Positions 40,701 through 54,251 of a DNA stretch of 64,000 bases are shown here, piece after piece. The stretch is from positions 558,001 through 622,000 of the forward strand of contig JAKNDB010000104.1 of the NCBI GenBank assembly GCA_024305405.1, given 5' to 3'. The translations under genes and the position numbers were made by a program. A model generated the notes under the pieces. It was not told the origin of the DNA. It saw nothing but the letters and a program-made list of their open reading frames with translations, and did no database searches. How positions within the stretch are numbered: position 1 is the stretch's first letter; every line of letters begins with the position of its first letter. This DNA comes from Dirofilaria immitis (Eukaryota; Nematoda; Chromadorea; Rhabditida; Onchocercidae).

Positions 40701-42531
40701 TATTTCAATCCCGATGATGTCATGACAAATTTAAGCATTACTAACATGATATAGAGTAATTTAGGACAAGAATAATTTTAAGCTCTTCCATGATAGTATC
40801 TTATTATTGAAGCTATATGATATCTATCACTTCTCAATTTAAAATATTTAAAGAAATTCAAATGATTCGTTTTTAGGAAAGTATTATATGTGTTATTACT
40901 ATTATTTTGCTAAGTAATCAAATGAAATAAATTATCTCATCAAATTAATAGAATAAAAGAAAAATAATTATCGAAGCAATAAGAAAAGATGAATTTCAAA
41001 TAATACAATTGAAAATTTATAATTTATTTATTTTTTTCATAATCCAACAAAATGAGCATTTCCCTTTTTGCACGATCTTTTTTCAATAATAAACAAATAA
41101 ATAAACAAATTTTAATACATCCCTTTTTATTTTCAAACAATAATTAAATGAATAAAAAATTGATGGCTTGAGGAAAATTTAATATGAAGATGATTTGTTG
41201 TCGTTGTAAAGAAAAAAATAAATGGAAAAAAATGATATATTTTTATTCTATCATATATCTTTCAAACAATCATAAATCCATTCATAAGTAATAATCATTT
41301 CTTTGAGCAAAAAAAAAAAATTATTGAAATTGAAAAAATTTTTATTAAACCACAATTTAAGGACAATTTCTTTATTTTCCATCCTTCCTCATTCATCCTT
41401 TTTCAATATATCACTTTTTTCTTAAAATTGTTAAAATAAATAAGATGAAACGACAATAGCGCTCCGCATGAATTGAACTTTCCATTTTATATAATTAATT
41501 AAATGGGAAAATTTTTTTAAATTGTTTTCTTAAATTATCAAAAAATAAAACTATCTGAATGCTTTAGGCTTTTTGCAATTATTAATAATCATATGATATC
41601 TATATGGACAAATGTCAATTCTTTCGAAAAAAAACCGAAAATAACAAAAAAACGGAAATATGAGAAAGGAGAAAGTAATAAATACATACGATAATTTATC
41701 GCAATTTGTAATTTCAATCCAAATAAATAACTGATGGAATTGTTATAATTAAATGAATCAAATTCCAATATTTACAACTTTATTGATTTATATATGCTTT
41801 ATTGATTAATAAAAAAGGCAGAACATCAACATCTGTAAAATTCTCGAGAAAATGTCACAAATAAGAAAGGCTAGTTTGAAATATTTAGCATGAATGCAAA
41901 AATTGGAAATGATTAAATATCTGTCTGATGTATCGTCAATGATTGATATTGCCAAACAATTTACTCAGTATTTCCTCGAGAATTGATTTTAACTCATCCA
42001 ACTTTCATTCTATTTTTTATTATTTAAGCAACGAAGCAGCGGAAATTGCTACAATTTCAATGTCTCAATCTTTTTGCTTTAACTTATCTTATTTAATTAA
42101 ATAATTCGATCTATTTTGAATTAATACTGTCTGATAGGATTTCATTTCTTTCGTCTTTTTTTTCCATCTTCAAAAATAGCTTCTGCTAAGAGATGAAATT
42201 GCTGATAAAATTGAAATTTCCGCTATTGTATTTCAATGAAATTATTTCAGATTAAACTATTTTGATTTATACAAATGCTAAAATGGATTTTTTATTTATT
42301 TTAATTTATTGGAGCAAACATATGGATGGTTTAGTTTATAGTTTCAAACTGATTAAAAACTATTGGTTAATTAGAATATGTCATTCTGTTAGCAAACATA
42401 ATTCGAAATTCTTTCCGCTATGGAAAATCGGAAATTTCAATCGTGAGAACAACTAAAGACTTCTTTATTTAACATCCATTCATTCATTCATTTGAACTAC
42501 ATTATACATTATAAACCCACCCACTCCTCCC

Positions 42532-42598
42532 CACATACACACACACACACACACATACACAGACATACACATATATATATATATAGACACATATATAT
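42532..42598. repeat. compound (CA)n/(TA)n microsatellite
   Basis: A CA tract followed by CATA and TA repeats, about 67 bases in all. It generates spurious open frames on both strands. Confidence 0.95.
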
Positions 42599-42750
42599 TT
42601 CGATAAATAATTTACTAGTCTTGGCTTCGAATTGTTTAAACTTATTTGTTACATTAGGCCTAATAGTAGTTCGAAAGAACAAGAAATACACACTTTTCCC
42701 TTTTAAATTAAGAAGTTGAAAACAACTGAGTAGTATTAAAAAGATTTTAG

Positions 42751-42780
42751 CCAAGTTAATAAATTATTTTATTAACTTGG
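42751..42780. repeat. 13-bp perfect hairpin, 4-nt loop
   Basis: CCAAGTTAATAAA, loop TTAT, then the exact reverse complement. It lies in the gene-poor region 3.6 kb upstream of the DMSR-type receptor. Confidence 0.85.
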
Positions 42781-43960
42781 ATCAGAGTTTGAATAAATTA
42801 CTGATAATCCTAAGCAGTAATAAATTATTATGATTAGATAAGATTGGGACAGAATATTCAGCATTTCTATCCTAATATCGTCTAAGCATTGCAGAAATGG
42901 TTTAATGATAAGACTATTCTTATCAATTTATCTTTTTATTGAATATTTCAGTGGTATTTCGGTTTCATTTTTTGCAAATTGCCTATCATGTAAAAATAAA
43001 TCAAAAAGTATATTCCGGAAATGATTCAGTTAAAAGAGAAAATTACATTTTGCAAAGATGGCTTATTCTACTTCAATGATTATCCGAAATAATTGCGGAT
43101 ACCATTCCTTCAGATCGAAAATATGAATTATATTGATTCATGTAATTGGAAAATATGTGAAGTATCTTAAATATGAAGTATTGATTTTCTACTTTGAAAA
43201 ATCTCATATTTGATGTTTGATGAGAAATTTGTTGAATTTAAAAGTTATTGACATTCCTTCAAGCATTTCTATAAAATAGCAATTAACTGTCAACTGATTA
43301 TGAATAAAACGACTACCAGAAGTCTTTAGATGGGAATTTATAATTAATTCTTTATAATATCATCATCTTTACTCATCACTGTTCTAAGAAACTTGGATAT
43401 AACTTAATCAAAGATGACTTAATCGACTTGGCTATTTTATCTGATTGCAAAATCCCATCTTCTATCTCATGTTTATTTCTTCTGAAAATTATAGAATTTA
43501 CAAAGTTTTCATAGGAATATTAATTTAAACAGATTATTAGGAAAAGATAAAGTTGCGATTATTTGAAACTAATTACGACTTCGGCTACCATATTCCACTG
43601 AATAATCAGAATTATGATACTTCTATTTCTTTTGGTCTATAAGAATTATAATCCATAATTATTCTTATTTATAACTAAATTTTAATAAATTAAAATATGA
43701 CTTAAATAGCAAGAACCTAATTGAAAAATTACATTATTATTAATTAGCCTTAATACGTATTTGTCTAAAACATATAACCTGCTAAATGTTAACTTAAAAA
43801 TTAATAAGTATAATTTGTAAATAATTTGATTATACTATGCATATCAACTATACGAGATCAAAAAAAAATGCTTGATAAATATTATTTTTAGATTGAATAA
43901 TAAAATTTGAATGATACGTTGAAACTTTATTTACTTGAAATAGAGGATAAGATAAAAAGA

Positions 43961-43990
43961 AAGAGGAAGAGAGAGAGGAGAGAGAGAAGA
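43961..43990. repeat. GA-rich tract
   Basis: A short, nearly pure purine GA/GGA tract upstream of the receptor gene. Confidence 0.8.
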
Positions 43991-46351
43991 TCTCTTCTAA
44001 ATAGATTTCTTACTTTTATTCATCTCTTGATCAATATACCGGTTCAAAGTGCAATCAGTTATGGCTAAGTGATTTGCACTTCGTATCACCTTCAGTTCTT
44101 TTCAACCTTTTCAACTTTTCATCTTCCTTTTTTTAAACAAACCTTATAATCAAAAATTATAATCATTTCTTCTTTTGTTCTAATTTAATTCACATATTAT
44201 ACATTCTTGCATTATTATGTATTTCATTTTCATATTATTCATTTTATCATATCAAATGTTCACTTTTCTCATTTTGCATTTTTAATTTTCAAATATTTTA
44301 TTTATTTTAAAATTGATAGTTTCAGTTTCTTTTTCACTAAAATATTATTCTAATTTTTATGTAAAATTCATTTGAATGGAATAAAATGATTGAAATTATA
44401 GATGGGAAAAGAATATATTTTTATATATCAATTTTTATATCTTTATTCTTCTCAAACAAATACCATATTATTATTTTGGTTGTCTATCTTTTCTTCTAAT
44501 TTCTATGATTGCTTATTAATTTAAAAGATAATTTAAAAATTTAAATTATAACAAATGAATAGAAATAGTACTAGATTTCAAACTTGATGAAATCTCATTT
44601 TATTACATAAAAACGAAATTATGTTATTAATCTCAATTGGAGTTTGAAGATATTTAAAAGGTCAAATTTCAGAATGTTTATTTTGAAGTTCGAAATTCAA
44701 AATCATTTTTGAAGAAAAAAAAGATTGATCACTTAAAAATCTAACACAAACTATTTGTAAACAATAATGTGAAATTATGTTTTCTGGAAAGAAAATTTCA
44801 TCGTTTGAAAATGATCATGTAAGAAACAAAACTTTTGGTACGATCCTTTGCAGAAAAAAAATGAATTTTTATATCATTATTTATTAATGATTTGTAGTTT
44901 GATGAATTACACTGAGGAGAATGATGAATGCAAATTATGTCAGACTGAATGATAATATCATTAACATCACCAATACATTTCAATAGAGAATAGCTAATTG
45001 GGCGGATTTAAATTTAATTTCATTCTTTCATCACGAACAATTTGATGAATTGATAAGAAATTCTGTCATAGAAAATGGATGAATGAATGTTTATCATGAG
45101 TGGAATTTTTATTATTTTCTTTCATTAATTGGGAAATTATTGTACATTGTTTTGAATGCAAACATTTATTATCAAATTCATTTATCAAATTTTGTAAAAT
45201 TGTTAATAAAAAAATAGATGTTGCTAGATGTCTCGAAGAATGAAAATAACTTCACTTTAACAATTGATCGGATTAGGTTTTAAAGAAAACTGAAAAAGGC
45301 GAACATTTTCCGTTGATTTAATTTCATTCAATTTCATCTATTTAAACTAACTGCTCAAGTTGGCATTAACTAACGACCACCGACTTTGAACTGAATTTTA
45401 AATAAGATTTGCAATACATCCTCCTTTCGCTTCTTCCTCTTTTTTTCTCTCTTTATTTTGAGACTAACAGACTACAAATAGGAATAGTTTTGAAATTTCA
45501 ATATAACTAAACTCTATCTGATTAGTATTACCTAGAATTTGAATCACATAATTCTCATTAAATTTTTGAATTTGATACTTTTTATATTTTTAGTATATCA
45601 TCTTTCATTCTGCAACGTATATGTTATTATGCCTAAACGATCGATGCATTAATAATTAAAGGTGAAAGTTCAAAGATAAATTTAATTCCCAATATATCTA
45701 TTGATTATGTCTTCTTTGCGAGCTTTTCATTAGAACATTTGTCATTTTCAGTATGAGTGATTCTTTTTGGAATTTAATATTAGTCCTATTAAACTTCAAA
45801 TAAATATCCAAATCTTAAAAATTGGCCAAGAGAAAGAAGATTAGAAACAGCTGCATTTGACATTTGTCTTCTTTATTAACACTAATCATTTAAGCAATAT
45901 CTGAAAATATTCCAGCCAAAATATACGTTTAAAAGATACAAAAAGAGCCAATAAAATTTTTTCTTTTGCTTTTATTGCAAAGATTGAAAGAAATAAAATT
46001 TGCCAACAAAAGAAACATGTATCAATAAAGAATGGGCCAAATTGTCGAATTTCAGATATTATTTAAATGAATTAGATTGTTTACATTTAATATATTAATT
46101 GTTATTCAAACTGGATCTAAAATTCATTGATTTATCTAATGATAAATAATATTTTAAAAGGTAATAATAGTATCATAAGATAAGATTGATTATTAATATT
46201 ATAAATATATGATTATAATTTGGCTATTTTGATTGTTTCTTTTTAAAGTTTCGTATTAATTTTGATGAAAATTTTTTAATTTAGATATATATAATATATA
46301 TATATTATATCGATGTGAAATATCATAAAAAAAAAAAGGTATCGATGAGCG

Positions 46352-49300
46352 ATGAATGGTGGAGCATGCGAAATTGGCTCAGTGCCATTTCAAAATGCAA
46401 CCTGGCTATTTGCTGCATTGGCTGATTTTCATGTTACATATGGCTTAATACATCCTTACATTGCTGTTATACTTTGTTTTGCCGGTTTGTTATTTTTATT
46501 CTAATTAAAATTTGAGCGAAAAAAATTGGATGGAAAATGATGAAGATTCATTCAAGATTTATTAAAGTTTCCGAAAAAGCATCCGTCAAGTTTTACTTGA
46601 AATTTGAATTAAATTACTTTAAGCAATTATTCTATATCAGAAATTAACTAAGCATAGCAGTTGTAAAAGACTAAAAATAGATTAAAATTATATTCTATTT
46701 TCATTTAAAGATGAATTAAACTAATTTCTGAACATCAATTTGAATATTTATTCATTTGTTTTAAATAAAATTACGATTAATTTAAATTAATTAAATGGAA
46801 TAGTAGTCGGTCAAATGGGACCACAAAAGTCAGTGAAATAAAGGAAAAAATATAAATTAATCGATCTAATTTATTATATTTATACCATTTATTAAAATTT
46901 AAGATAAATAACTTATCTATTTATACAAGTTTTCAATTTATTAATTGTTAAATTAACTACCAAAATTATGATAACAGATCATTTCATTGATAAAACAATT
47001 AATTATCAATGAAGAGTATAAGTTATCAATTATTTGATTGTTTTTAATTTTGAGGAAAACAACCTTAAATTAAAATTAATTTTTCCAATCTTTTAAGCAT
47101 ATAATTTGTTAATATTTTCAATTATTTTTCATCTCTTATTTTTAATTCCAAATAGTTTACATAATTTTCATTGTGTTATAATTAACCATAAAATATATCA
47201 TTTTGCAGGATAATTTCCTTGGAAAAAATAAATAAGTAAACAATTTACCAAAAAAATAAATAAATAAACAAAAAAAAAATTTCATATGTTAGGCACAATA
47301 TTGAATGTGATGACAATCGCGGTATTAACCCGGCCATCAATGATTTCACCGGTAAATGTATTGCTATGTTCGGTAGCAATTTGTGATGTATTAGTTATGG
47401 CATCATATCTTATCTTTGTTACGCATTTCTTAATCAGTGCTGCTAACCGTTGTTTACATACCGATTATAGTTATCTTTGGACTATTTTCACGCTAATTCA
47501 TGCCCATGCATCGGTTATTTTACATTCAACAAGTATATGGCTTACTGTTAGTATTATTATATCATTTACCTTAGTGACAATTTGTAAATTCTTCTTATCA
47601 TATTAATTATCAATTAATTATTGAGATTTACTGTCACATTAATTATTAGTTGATTGAGATTGATAATTTTCAATGATATAATTTATATTCTGATTTATAT
47701 AATTTGGTAGAATAAATGCGTACAAATCAATCAATTTGTACAATCATGAAAACTGAAACAAATAGTTTGTTGATTAGAATTATATAACTAACTCCTTTTA
47801 CGGCAATTAATTTTTACAATGAAATATTAAAATTTTGGATAAATTAATTTCAAATAAAGAATTTTTAATGATATTTCCAAGCAACTGAAATAGAATTATA
47901 ATAAAATAATGCAAAAATTAGTAAAAAAAGAAGTTATTCGTATTAAATTATTTATTAAAGCAAAAAAGTTTTACAATTAAAAATGTAATCAAAATATGCG
48001 GTAAAAATTAAATGTTAAAATTTATTAAAATATTAAATTTAATTTATACGTTTCTGATTATTTGAATTTGTAAATTTGGCAGTTTAGCAAAAATTTTTAT
48101 TATAATAAGCGATTTTAAAACTTTTTCTTTTAAACGATTAACTTTTAACCATTGAATTATATTTAATCAATATTTTATATTAATTTTCATGATTTTGAAG
48201 GTATTGCTAGCTCAAATTCGTGTCTTAACAATTCGTCGTTCCACGCTACATCCGTCAACGACCGTTACAATACGTTTTACTGTTTTGCTCAGTATTGCTA
48301 CATGTCTTATCATGTCACTGTTCAATCTTCCTAATTTTTAACTTTTAAGGTATGTTCGTTTTAAAATTTACTTTTATATTGAAATACATAAGTCTGACAA
48401 ATGTTCCTTTTGTAAAGTTCTAAATAATTATTAATTTAGGATTGCTTTCAACAATTTTAACATTTGTATAAAAATATGCAATGAACTAATTTCTTTTATA
48501 AAAGTAAGATTTTAATAAAATAAAAATTAAAGTTTTTACAGATTGTAAGAACATCACCCGAGCTATTTCTTCCATGCTTAGTTAAATATTCAAAAATTCA
48601 TCATTGTTATTATCAATTGATAACAGTAAACTTGATGATGAATATGTGCAGCAGAATTCCGATTATTCACAATACGATGATGATAATGATGATAATGAAT
48701 ATCCAGTTTATATGCTTGTCGCATCACAAGGAAATTGCATGAAACTCAAGGTAATTCATTCCTTTTACATCAAGAAAATAATATTTATTGATTATCTTGA
48801 AATGAATTTTGAAATTTTATTGTTATTAAAGAAAAAATCGTAATAAAATGCGATAGAAGATATTTCTGCTGCGATTCTTGACGATGATTAAATTACGACA
48901 TAGCTTTGTTGTATAGCAAGCATTTTATCATTATCACGAAAATGAAATTGAAATAATTATTTTATTTGGACATCGATCTTCGAATAATCAATGGACCTTT
49001 TAACTATGATGAAACTCTAAAATTAGAAATTTGCGAGGAAAATAATTTTTTTAAGCAATATTTCTTCATACGAAGTTTTTTGCACAGTTGCATTGTACCA
49101 GGTAGTAATTAAAATATCGTAATATTAAAAGAGTTTAATTATTTACAAAATTAATTCATAAATACTAATTAAAAATTTTGTAATGTAATTTATAAATACT
49201 TAAATGCTACTACTAAAAGTAATATTTATATGAAAATTTCAAGGATATATTGTAATTCATACATTTTGATCTTATATTAGATGTTCAAATTTAATTAATT

Positions 49301-52300
49301 CTCTATGTAAATTATTCTGATTAAAGCAATAATTATTCATTCATATATGTTGATTGCAGTTAGCATTCTGGTCAAATGGAATACTTTTCAAAGTGGTACC
49401 ATGTTTACTGTTAACTATATCAATTATTGTTTTAGTCAAAGTGATCGCTGATTTATCAAATCAAAGGCGAACTCTTGCACAGGTTTTTCTACAATTTCTT
49501 TCCTTATTTTTTTCAATAATATTTATTTTTTTAAATAAGATAAAATTTTATCAACTGATTAAAATATGACCTATTCATATTTTCCTTTTTTTCAAATATT
49601 TTATTTTTTTGATAATTGAACATTCGGAAGTGATTGTGAAGGTTTTAAATTATTAAATCAATCAAAATTTGATAGATAGATAATCGTTTCAAATGATAAT
49701 CCCTTAGAATTTTAATTTTATTTTTAAAAAAAGTAATCATTTAGATTTATTGCTCAATAATTTAATTAGTATTAAGCCTTGGCTAGCTAGTCAAAAAAAA
49801 CATTGTCTTCCGAATTTTACAAATAATTTGATTGCATAACAATGAGATAGAGAAAATGCCCGTAATGATATTTAAATTTAATATCACTAAATAATATATA
49901 TATTACGATTCTTACAAACTAAGTGTTGAAGTAGTGTGCAACATATTTGAAATTGCAAAACTAATTTCAAAACTTTTTGAATTTGAATGATTGTAATGAT
50001 GGAAATGGATTAGCAGAGAAAGCATAGCAGAGCACTTCTTCTAAAATTCAATTAGCTTTTCAATTCTACACATTTTTCCTCTTTATTTTCACAAAGAACA
50101 TTTCTTTTAAATTGCAAAAAGAGATGAAGAAAAAGGGGAAAAACAACTCCTTATGAGAGAGAGATCTTTTTCTCTTTTCTTGTTCTTCTTTCTTCCTATC
50201 CTGACGCATCAGAAGAAAGTTTAAAAATTTAAAACTTTCGCTTCCTAAAATTTAACTCTTCCTTAGCTGAATAATCAATAAGTAACATATATTGTTTTAA
50301 GAAATTAATCATAAAATATAATGATACAAAAGTATTAAACGTGGTAAAAGTATCGGCAAAGATTAAAAATCATTAGATTTTCAAAATGAATATATTCCGT
50401 TATTATTCATAATGAATATAATCGTATCAAATATATAGTAATTTGATGAATTATTTAAAAATTTTACAAATGAATTTCATCACAAGAAATATTCTTTCCA
50501 CTTGATCAATTTCACATCTCTGATCACAGATATATTCGATTATCGATAATGGTGAATGATATATTGATTACAGAGGAAAGAAGATGAGATCATAAAAATC
50601 TTCAAATTCACTATGAAATTTCTGCGAATTATAATTGAATTCATTTCTTATAAATTTATGCTAATTAATAAAATGCAATTTAATAGTTGATGAAGCGAAA
50701 GGTACCAAAAGATCATACAACACCGATGCTCGTCGCAGTTTTATCAATATTTCTAATTACGGAACTACCACAAGGTATTATGAATGTATTGACAGGCATT
50801 TTTACTGGTGATACTTTTCATCAAAAAGTAAGCTAACTATTTTTGTTAAAAATTTTTAAAATCCATCCATTAAATACATAGTAAAATAGAAAAACTTTTA
50901 TGGGAAATATTTATTCGTCAACCATGAGCATTATTTCTCGAGAATAAGTAATATCAAGAAGTTGAAATAATTTTAGCATTTTTAAATTTTTAATGTTGAA
51001 ACACTTTTCAACACATTCCTTTCATAAGCTTATTTATTTGTCAATTATGATGGGACTGATTACAAAGAATAATAAAATCTGCATCTATTTTGAATTACAG
51101 GTTTATTTACCATTAGGTGATTTCATGGATCTTTTATCATTGATCAATTCAGCTGTTAATTTTTTAATATATTGCATTATGAATAAACGTTTCCGTATTA
51201 CTTTCCTTCAATTGTTTTGTGATTTCTGTACAAATCAAAAGCTTTCAAGGTATAAATTAACGATCAAAAATAGGTATTATATATATGATGTCATAAATTC
51301 AAATTATTAAACAAATTTTTTTTTGAATTAAAATACTGAAGATTAAACATCTGAATTACAAAATATTTCTGCAAAAATGAAAGTTTATTGTTGTAATTTG
51401 AACAAGGAAATAAATGAGAATTATAGAATTAAAAAAAAAAAAGAAATTTAGAATAGCAGAAGATTACAGTCGTGTGGAATATGCTTATGAATCGCAAAGG
51501 CAACATAATCGAAGTGTCGATATAAGTCGAACTGAGCAGGTATATAATTTATTTCAAAATATTGCAAAATAATAATTTTTACAAGGAAAGAAGCGAAAAA
51601 AACGACAAAAAAATGTTCAAAATTCTAGAAAAATCAATTTTGGTAGAATTAAATGGGAAATGGCATCGTTTTCTATCAAAATTAAGTGAGATAATTATTG
51701 ATTGGTGATAAAAATAATTTAACAATTCTATGGAAATTAAGCAAGAAGTAATGAAAATATTGAAATTTAAAATAGTTTTAGCAGTCTGAATGAATAAATT
51801 AGCTAATAAGCAAATAAAATTGAAATTGATTGATTAATTATTGATTATTATTCATTTTTCATTTTAGAATTTGATTTCTTTTTCAGCTTATGCTAACATC
51901 ACAACATCGGCCAAGTGCTGCATCAGTTTTACCAATTCGTCATCGACCCGAGATGAGCCGTTAAAGAATCAAAAGAAATTTACTGGTAATTTATTGACTG
52001 TTGATGGTAATCAGTATCGACGGATGACTATTCTCGCTAAGCAGGTAAATAAGTATTACCATCTTTAATTATCATATAAAATATATTTTACATTTACATA
52101 TTTTTTTATTTAGATTGATTCATTATTAGCATATTTACTTATTTCAATCCAATATTTATCTCATTTATAGTTTTCTATTTATTTACTTCATTTATACAAA
52201 CTTTTCATCCATTATACTTCAACATTACCTTCATAATCTCTACTTTTGTATTGAATTCAACGATAAAAGCATTTTACTTCAATTCCATCTTATTTATTAC

Positions 52301-52350
52301 AGAATGAGAATAAAGAAACTTGCAATCATGCAATCAAAACGTCATTCTGA
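46352..52350 (+). CDS. DMSR-type neuropeptide G-protein-coupled receptor
   Basis: Ten exons (46352-46484, 47293-47546, 48201-48349, 48542-48750, 49360-49482, 50687-50827, 51101-51249, 51452-51539, 51887-52044, 52303-52350) give about 484 residues with seven helices. TM1 is PYIAVILCFAGTILNV. TM2 is VNVLLCSVAICDVLVMASYL. TM3 follows YLWTIFTLIHAHASVILHS. TM4 runs to LSIATCLIMSLFNLPNF, and TM5 is VVPCLLLTISIIVLVKVIA. TM6 contains FLITELPQG, and TM7 is LINSAVNFLIYCIMNKRFR. The VTHF, HAH and ITEFPQG-like motifs and the NSAVNFLIYC signature point to the DMSR/myosuppressin receptor group of FMRFamide-related peptide receptors. Extracellular loop 2 is strongly acidic (YDDDNDDNEYP). The cytoplasmic tail is long. 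Single missing bases in runs at 48335-48339, 48592-48596 and 51947-51949 would each restore the frame; with them all phases close. If the last is not an error, the tail would stop in exon 9. Confidence 0.87.
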
Positions 52351-52947
52351 TATGAAAAAAAAGAGGAGAAGATCGATGCTTCATAATCATATCACCCTTA
52401 TCATCATTTATCATGATAAGATAACATATTAATTATACATACCTCAATGATTCTACACTTGAATGAAATTAATTTTCTCAACTTTGACGTTCATTGCGCA
52501 AAGTTTGAGGTCAAATTGCATCTGCATTGAAGATCACACAATGTCTGATAACATGAACATGATCCGTTGTTTGATTTCATTTTTTAAGCCCATTTTTGGC
52601 AAATTTTCTTACTTTGAAATTATTGAAGAAGAAAATAACAATCTTGAGCATTATATCTCGAGAAAAAGTAATTATTAAACGGCAATAGTTCGATGAAGAA
52701 ATAATTAAAAATGATTCGCATGGGAATAACAATTAATTCTCCATATTTTGCAGTCAATGTACTCGAGATTCTAACCTAAATGCTCAATTTTTAGATATAT
52801 TCCGCAATAGCATTTTTTCTACAATAGCGACGTTTTCCCCTTAAAATAATGATGCCTTTTTTTTTAAGAATCCCTGCAAAATGCTTCCTGATTCTCTCGA
52901 TGAAGAAGTGAAAAAAACTTGTGCAAGATTAAACAAAAAAATAATTA

Positions 52948-54067
52948 TTAGGTTGGAACAAAATAAATGATAAATACTTGATAAAATAATACCTTCAGAA
53001 GATTACATTTATAGTTTTCAAGATTAGATGGAAGAAAATAAGATGACAAGACTGTTTTGGCTAAAATGAAGAGAAAAAAATGCCTTCAGATGATCGTATG
53101 AATACTTTGAAAGTTTTTAAAGTTTAAAAACTCTAAATATTAAAATCGTAATTTTAATAAAAGTTTCATTTCATATTTCTCCTTATTTCCTTGTTTCCTT
53201 AACAATTTTTGCTATATTTATGTTTTTATGAAAGATTTTCCAAACATTAGGCAATTGATAATGATAATGGAAGCAAAATTTCTCGAACCCTAGACCGTTC
53301 GTGACAAGAACCAATTGGCCGTAAAAATTTTCTTCCAGATATAACTCATAGTGTTGCTGCCATAATGGAAAATGAAAAGCCAACTCTTAGCACTTGGACT
53401 ATGTGTCAAAATTGCTGATACTATATATATATATTTCTGTGATATACAGATAATCTTCCCATTGTGCAAATTTCCAGACTTATAGCCCAACAAGAATTCT
53501 AGATATCCTAGTCCAGATCAAGTCCACATTCATGCTTTTCATTTTAAGAAATATTTCTCATCCTGGTAATCACCATCCTTTAGCACCTCCCAGACTTACA
53601 ATTAAGTGGAGCAATGGTAAAGTGTTCAGTATATTATACCGCGCTAGCAAGTTCGAGAATGCGCCGGTGAACTGAAATTAAAAGACAAGCATATAACTGA
53701 TGCAACCTGACATGATAGACAGTATTCTGAGGCGCCCGTATTTTTGTTGTCGAAAAAACTTCGACAACTGAATTCTACAGATGATGGGAGTACATAGAGT
53801 ATCGTATGAATGCAAGCAAACATAGGCTTCAAAAAGCCTTAAAAAGTGGGAGAGTTTTGTTGTTTTGCTTTTTTTTCAAAATGCACTCTGATCAGTTCCT
53901 CACATGAATACAAGACAAGAACATAATTAAGAAAATATAAAATCCATCAAACAGTATGTAGCAATAATAATGATTTATTCATAAAGTGTAGCAATTTACA
54001 TATTCGATTAGGACCATCATAGCATTTAGGAAAGCAAATTTTTAAGGCTCAAAATCAGCCAACCTAA
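52948..54067 (+). mobile_element. degenerate mariner-like transposon
   Basis: TTAGGTTGG at 52948 and its reverse complement CCAACCTAA ending at 54067 form terminal repeats, each flanked by TA, the target site of Tc1/mariner elements. The right end (TTAGGTTGGCTGATTTTGAG read inward) resembles known mariner termini; the left end has diverged beyond the first nine bases or so. Inside, a short plus-strand segment near 53500-53570 (YPSPDQVHIHAFHF) resembles the transposase catalytic region YSPDLxPSDYHxF, with the acidic and aromatic positions partly lost. No intact open frame remains. At 1120 bp it is slightly shorter than a full element. It sits between the convergent receptor and LDHD genes. Confidence 0.6.
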
Positions 54068-54251
54068 TAATAGCAAAATAAACCATATAATAAAGCTCAT
54101 TAATGTAAAAATTGAATTTCTTTAAATTCTCATTGCTTCTCAATGCTTATCGTCAACGTGAAATCAATTTAAACATATGTCTTACTGATGCTATGGAAGG
54201 AAAAACTACATCAGTGAGAAATATATTATCCTATAATTCTAAAAATAAAAA

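Larger units (their letters stand above)
30556..46351. other. 15.8-kb gene-poor region upstream of divergent SMOC and DMSR-type genes
   Basis: No convincing exon on either strand. The region is AT-rich with a CA/TA microsatellite, a GA tract, several short inverted repeats, a 40-bp direct repeat pair and one GC-richer island near 34.5-34.7 kb. The flanking genes point away from it, so it holds the upstream sequence of both. Confidence 0.5.

Noticed and set aside
42492..42754. Open frames on both strands around 42.5-42.7 kb
   Set aside because: They are created by the CA/TA microsatellite (Thr-His and Cys-Val repeats) and have no homology.
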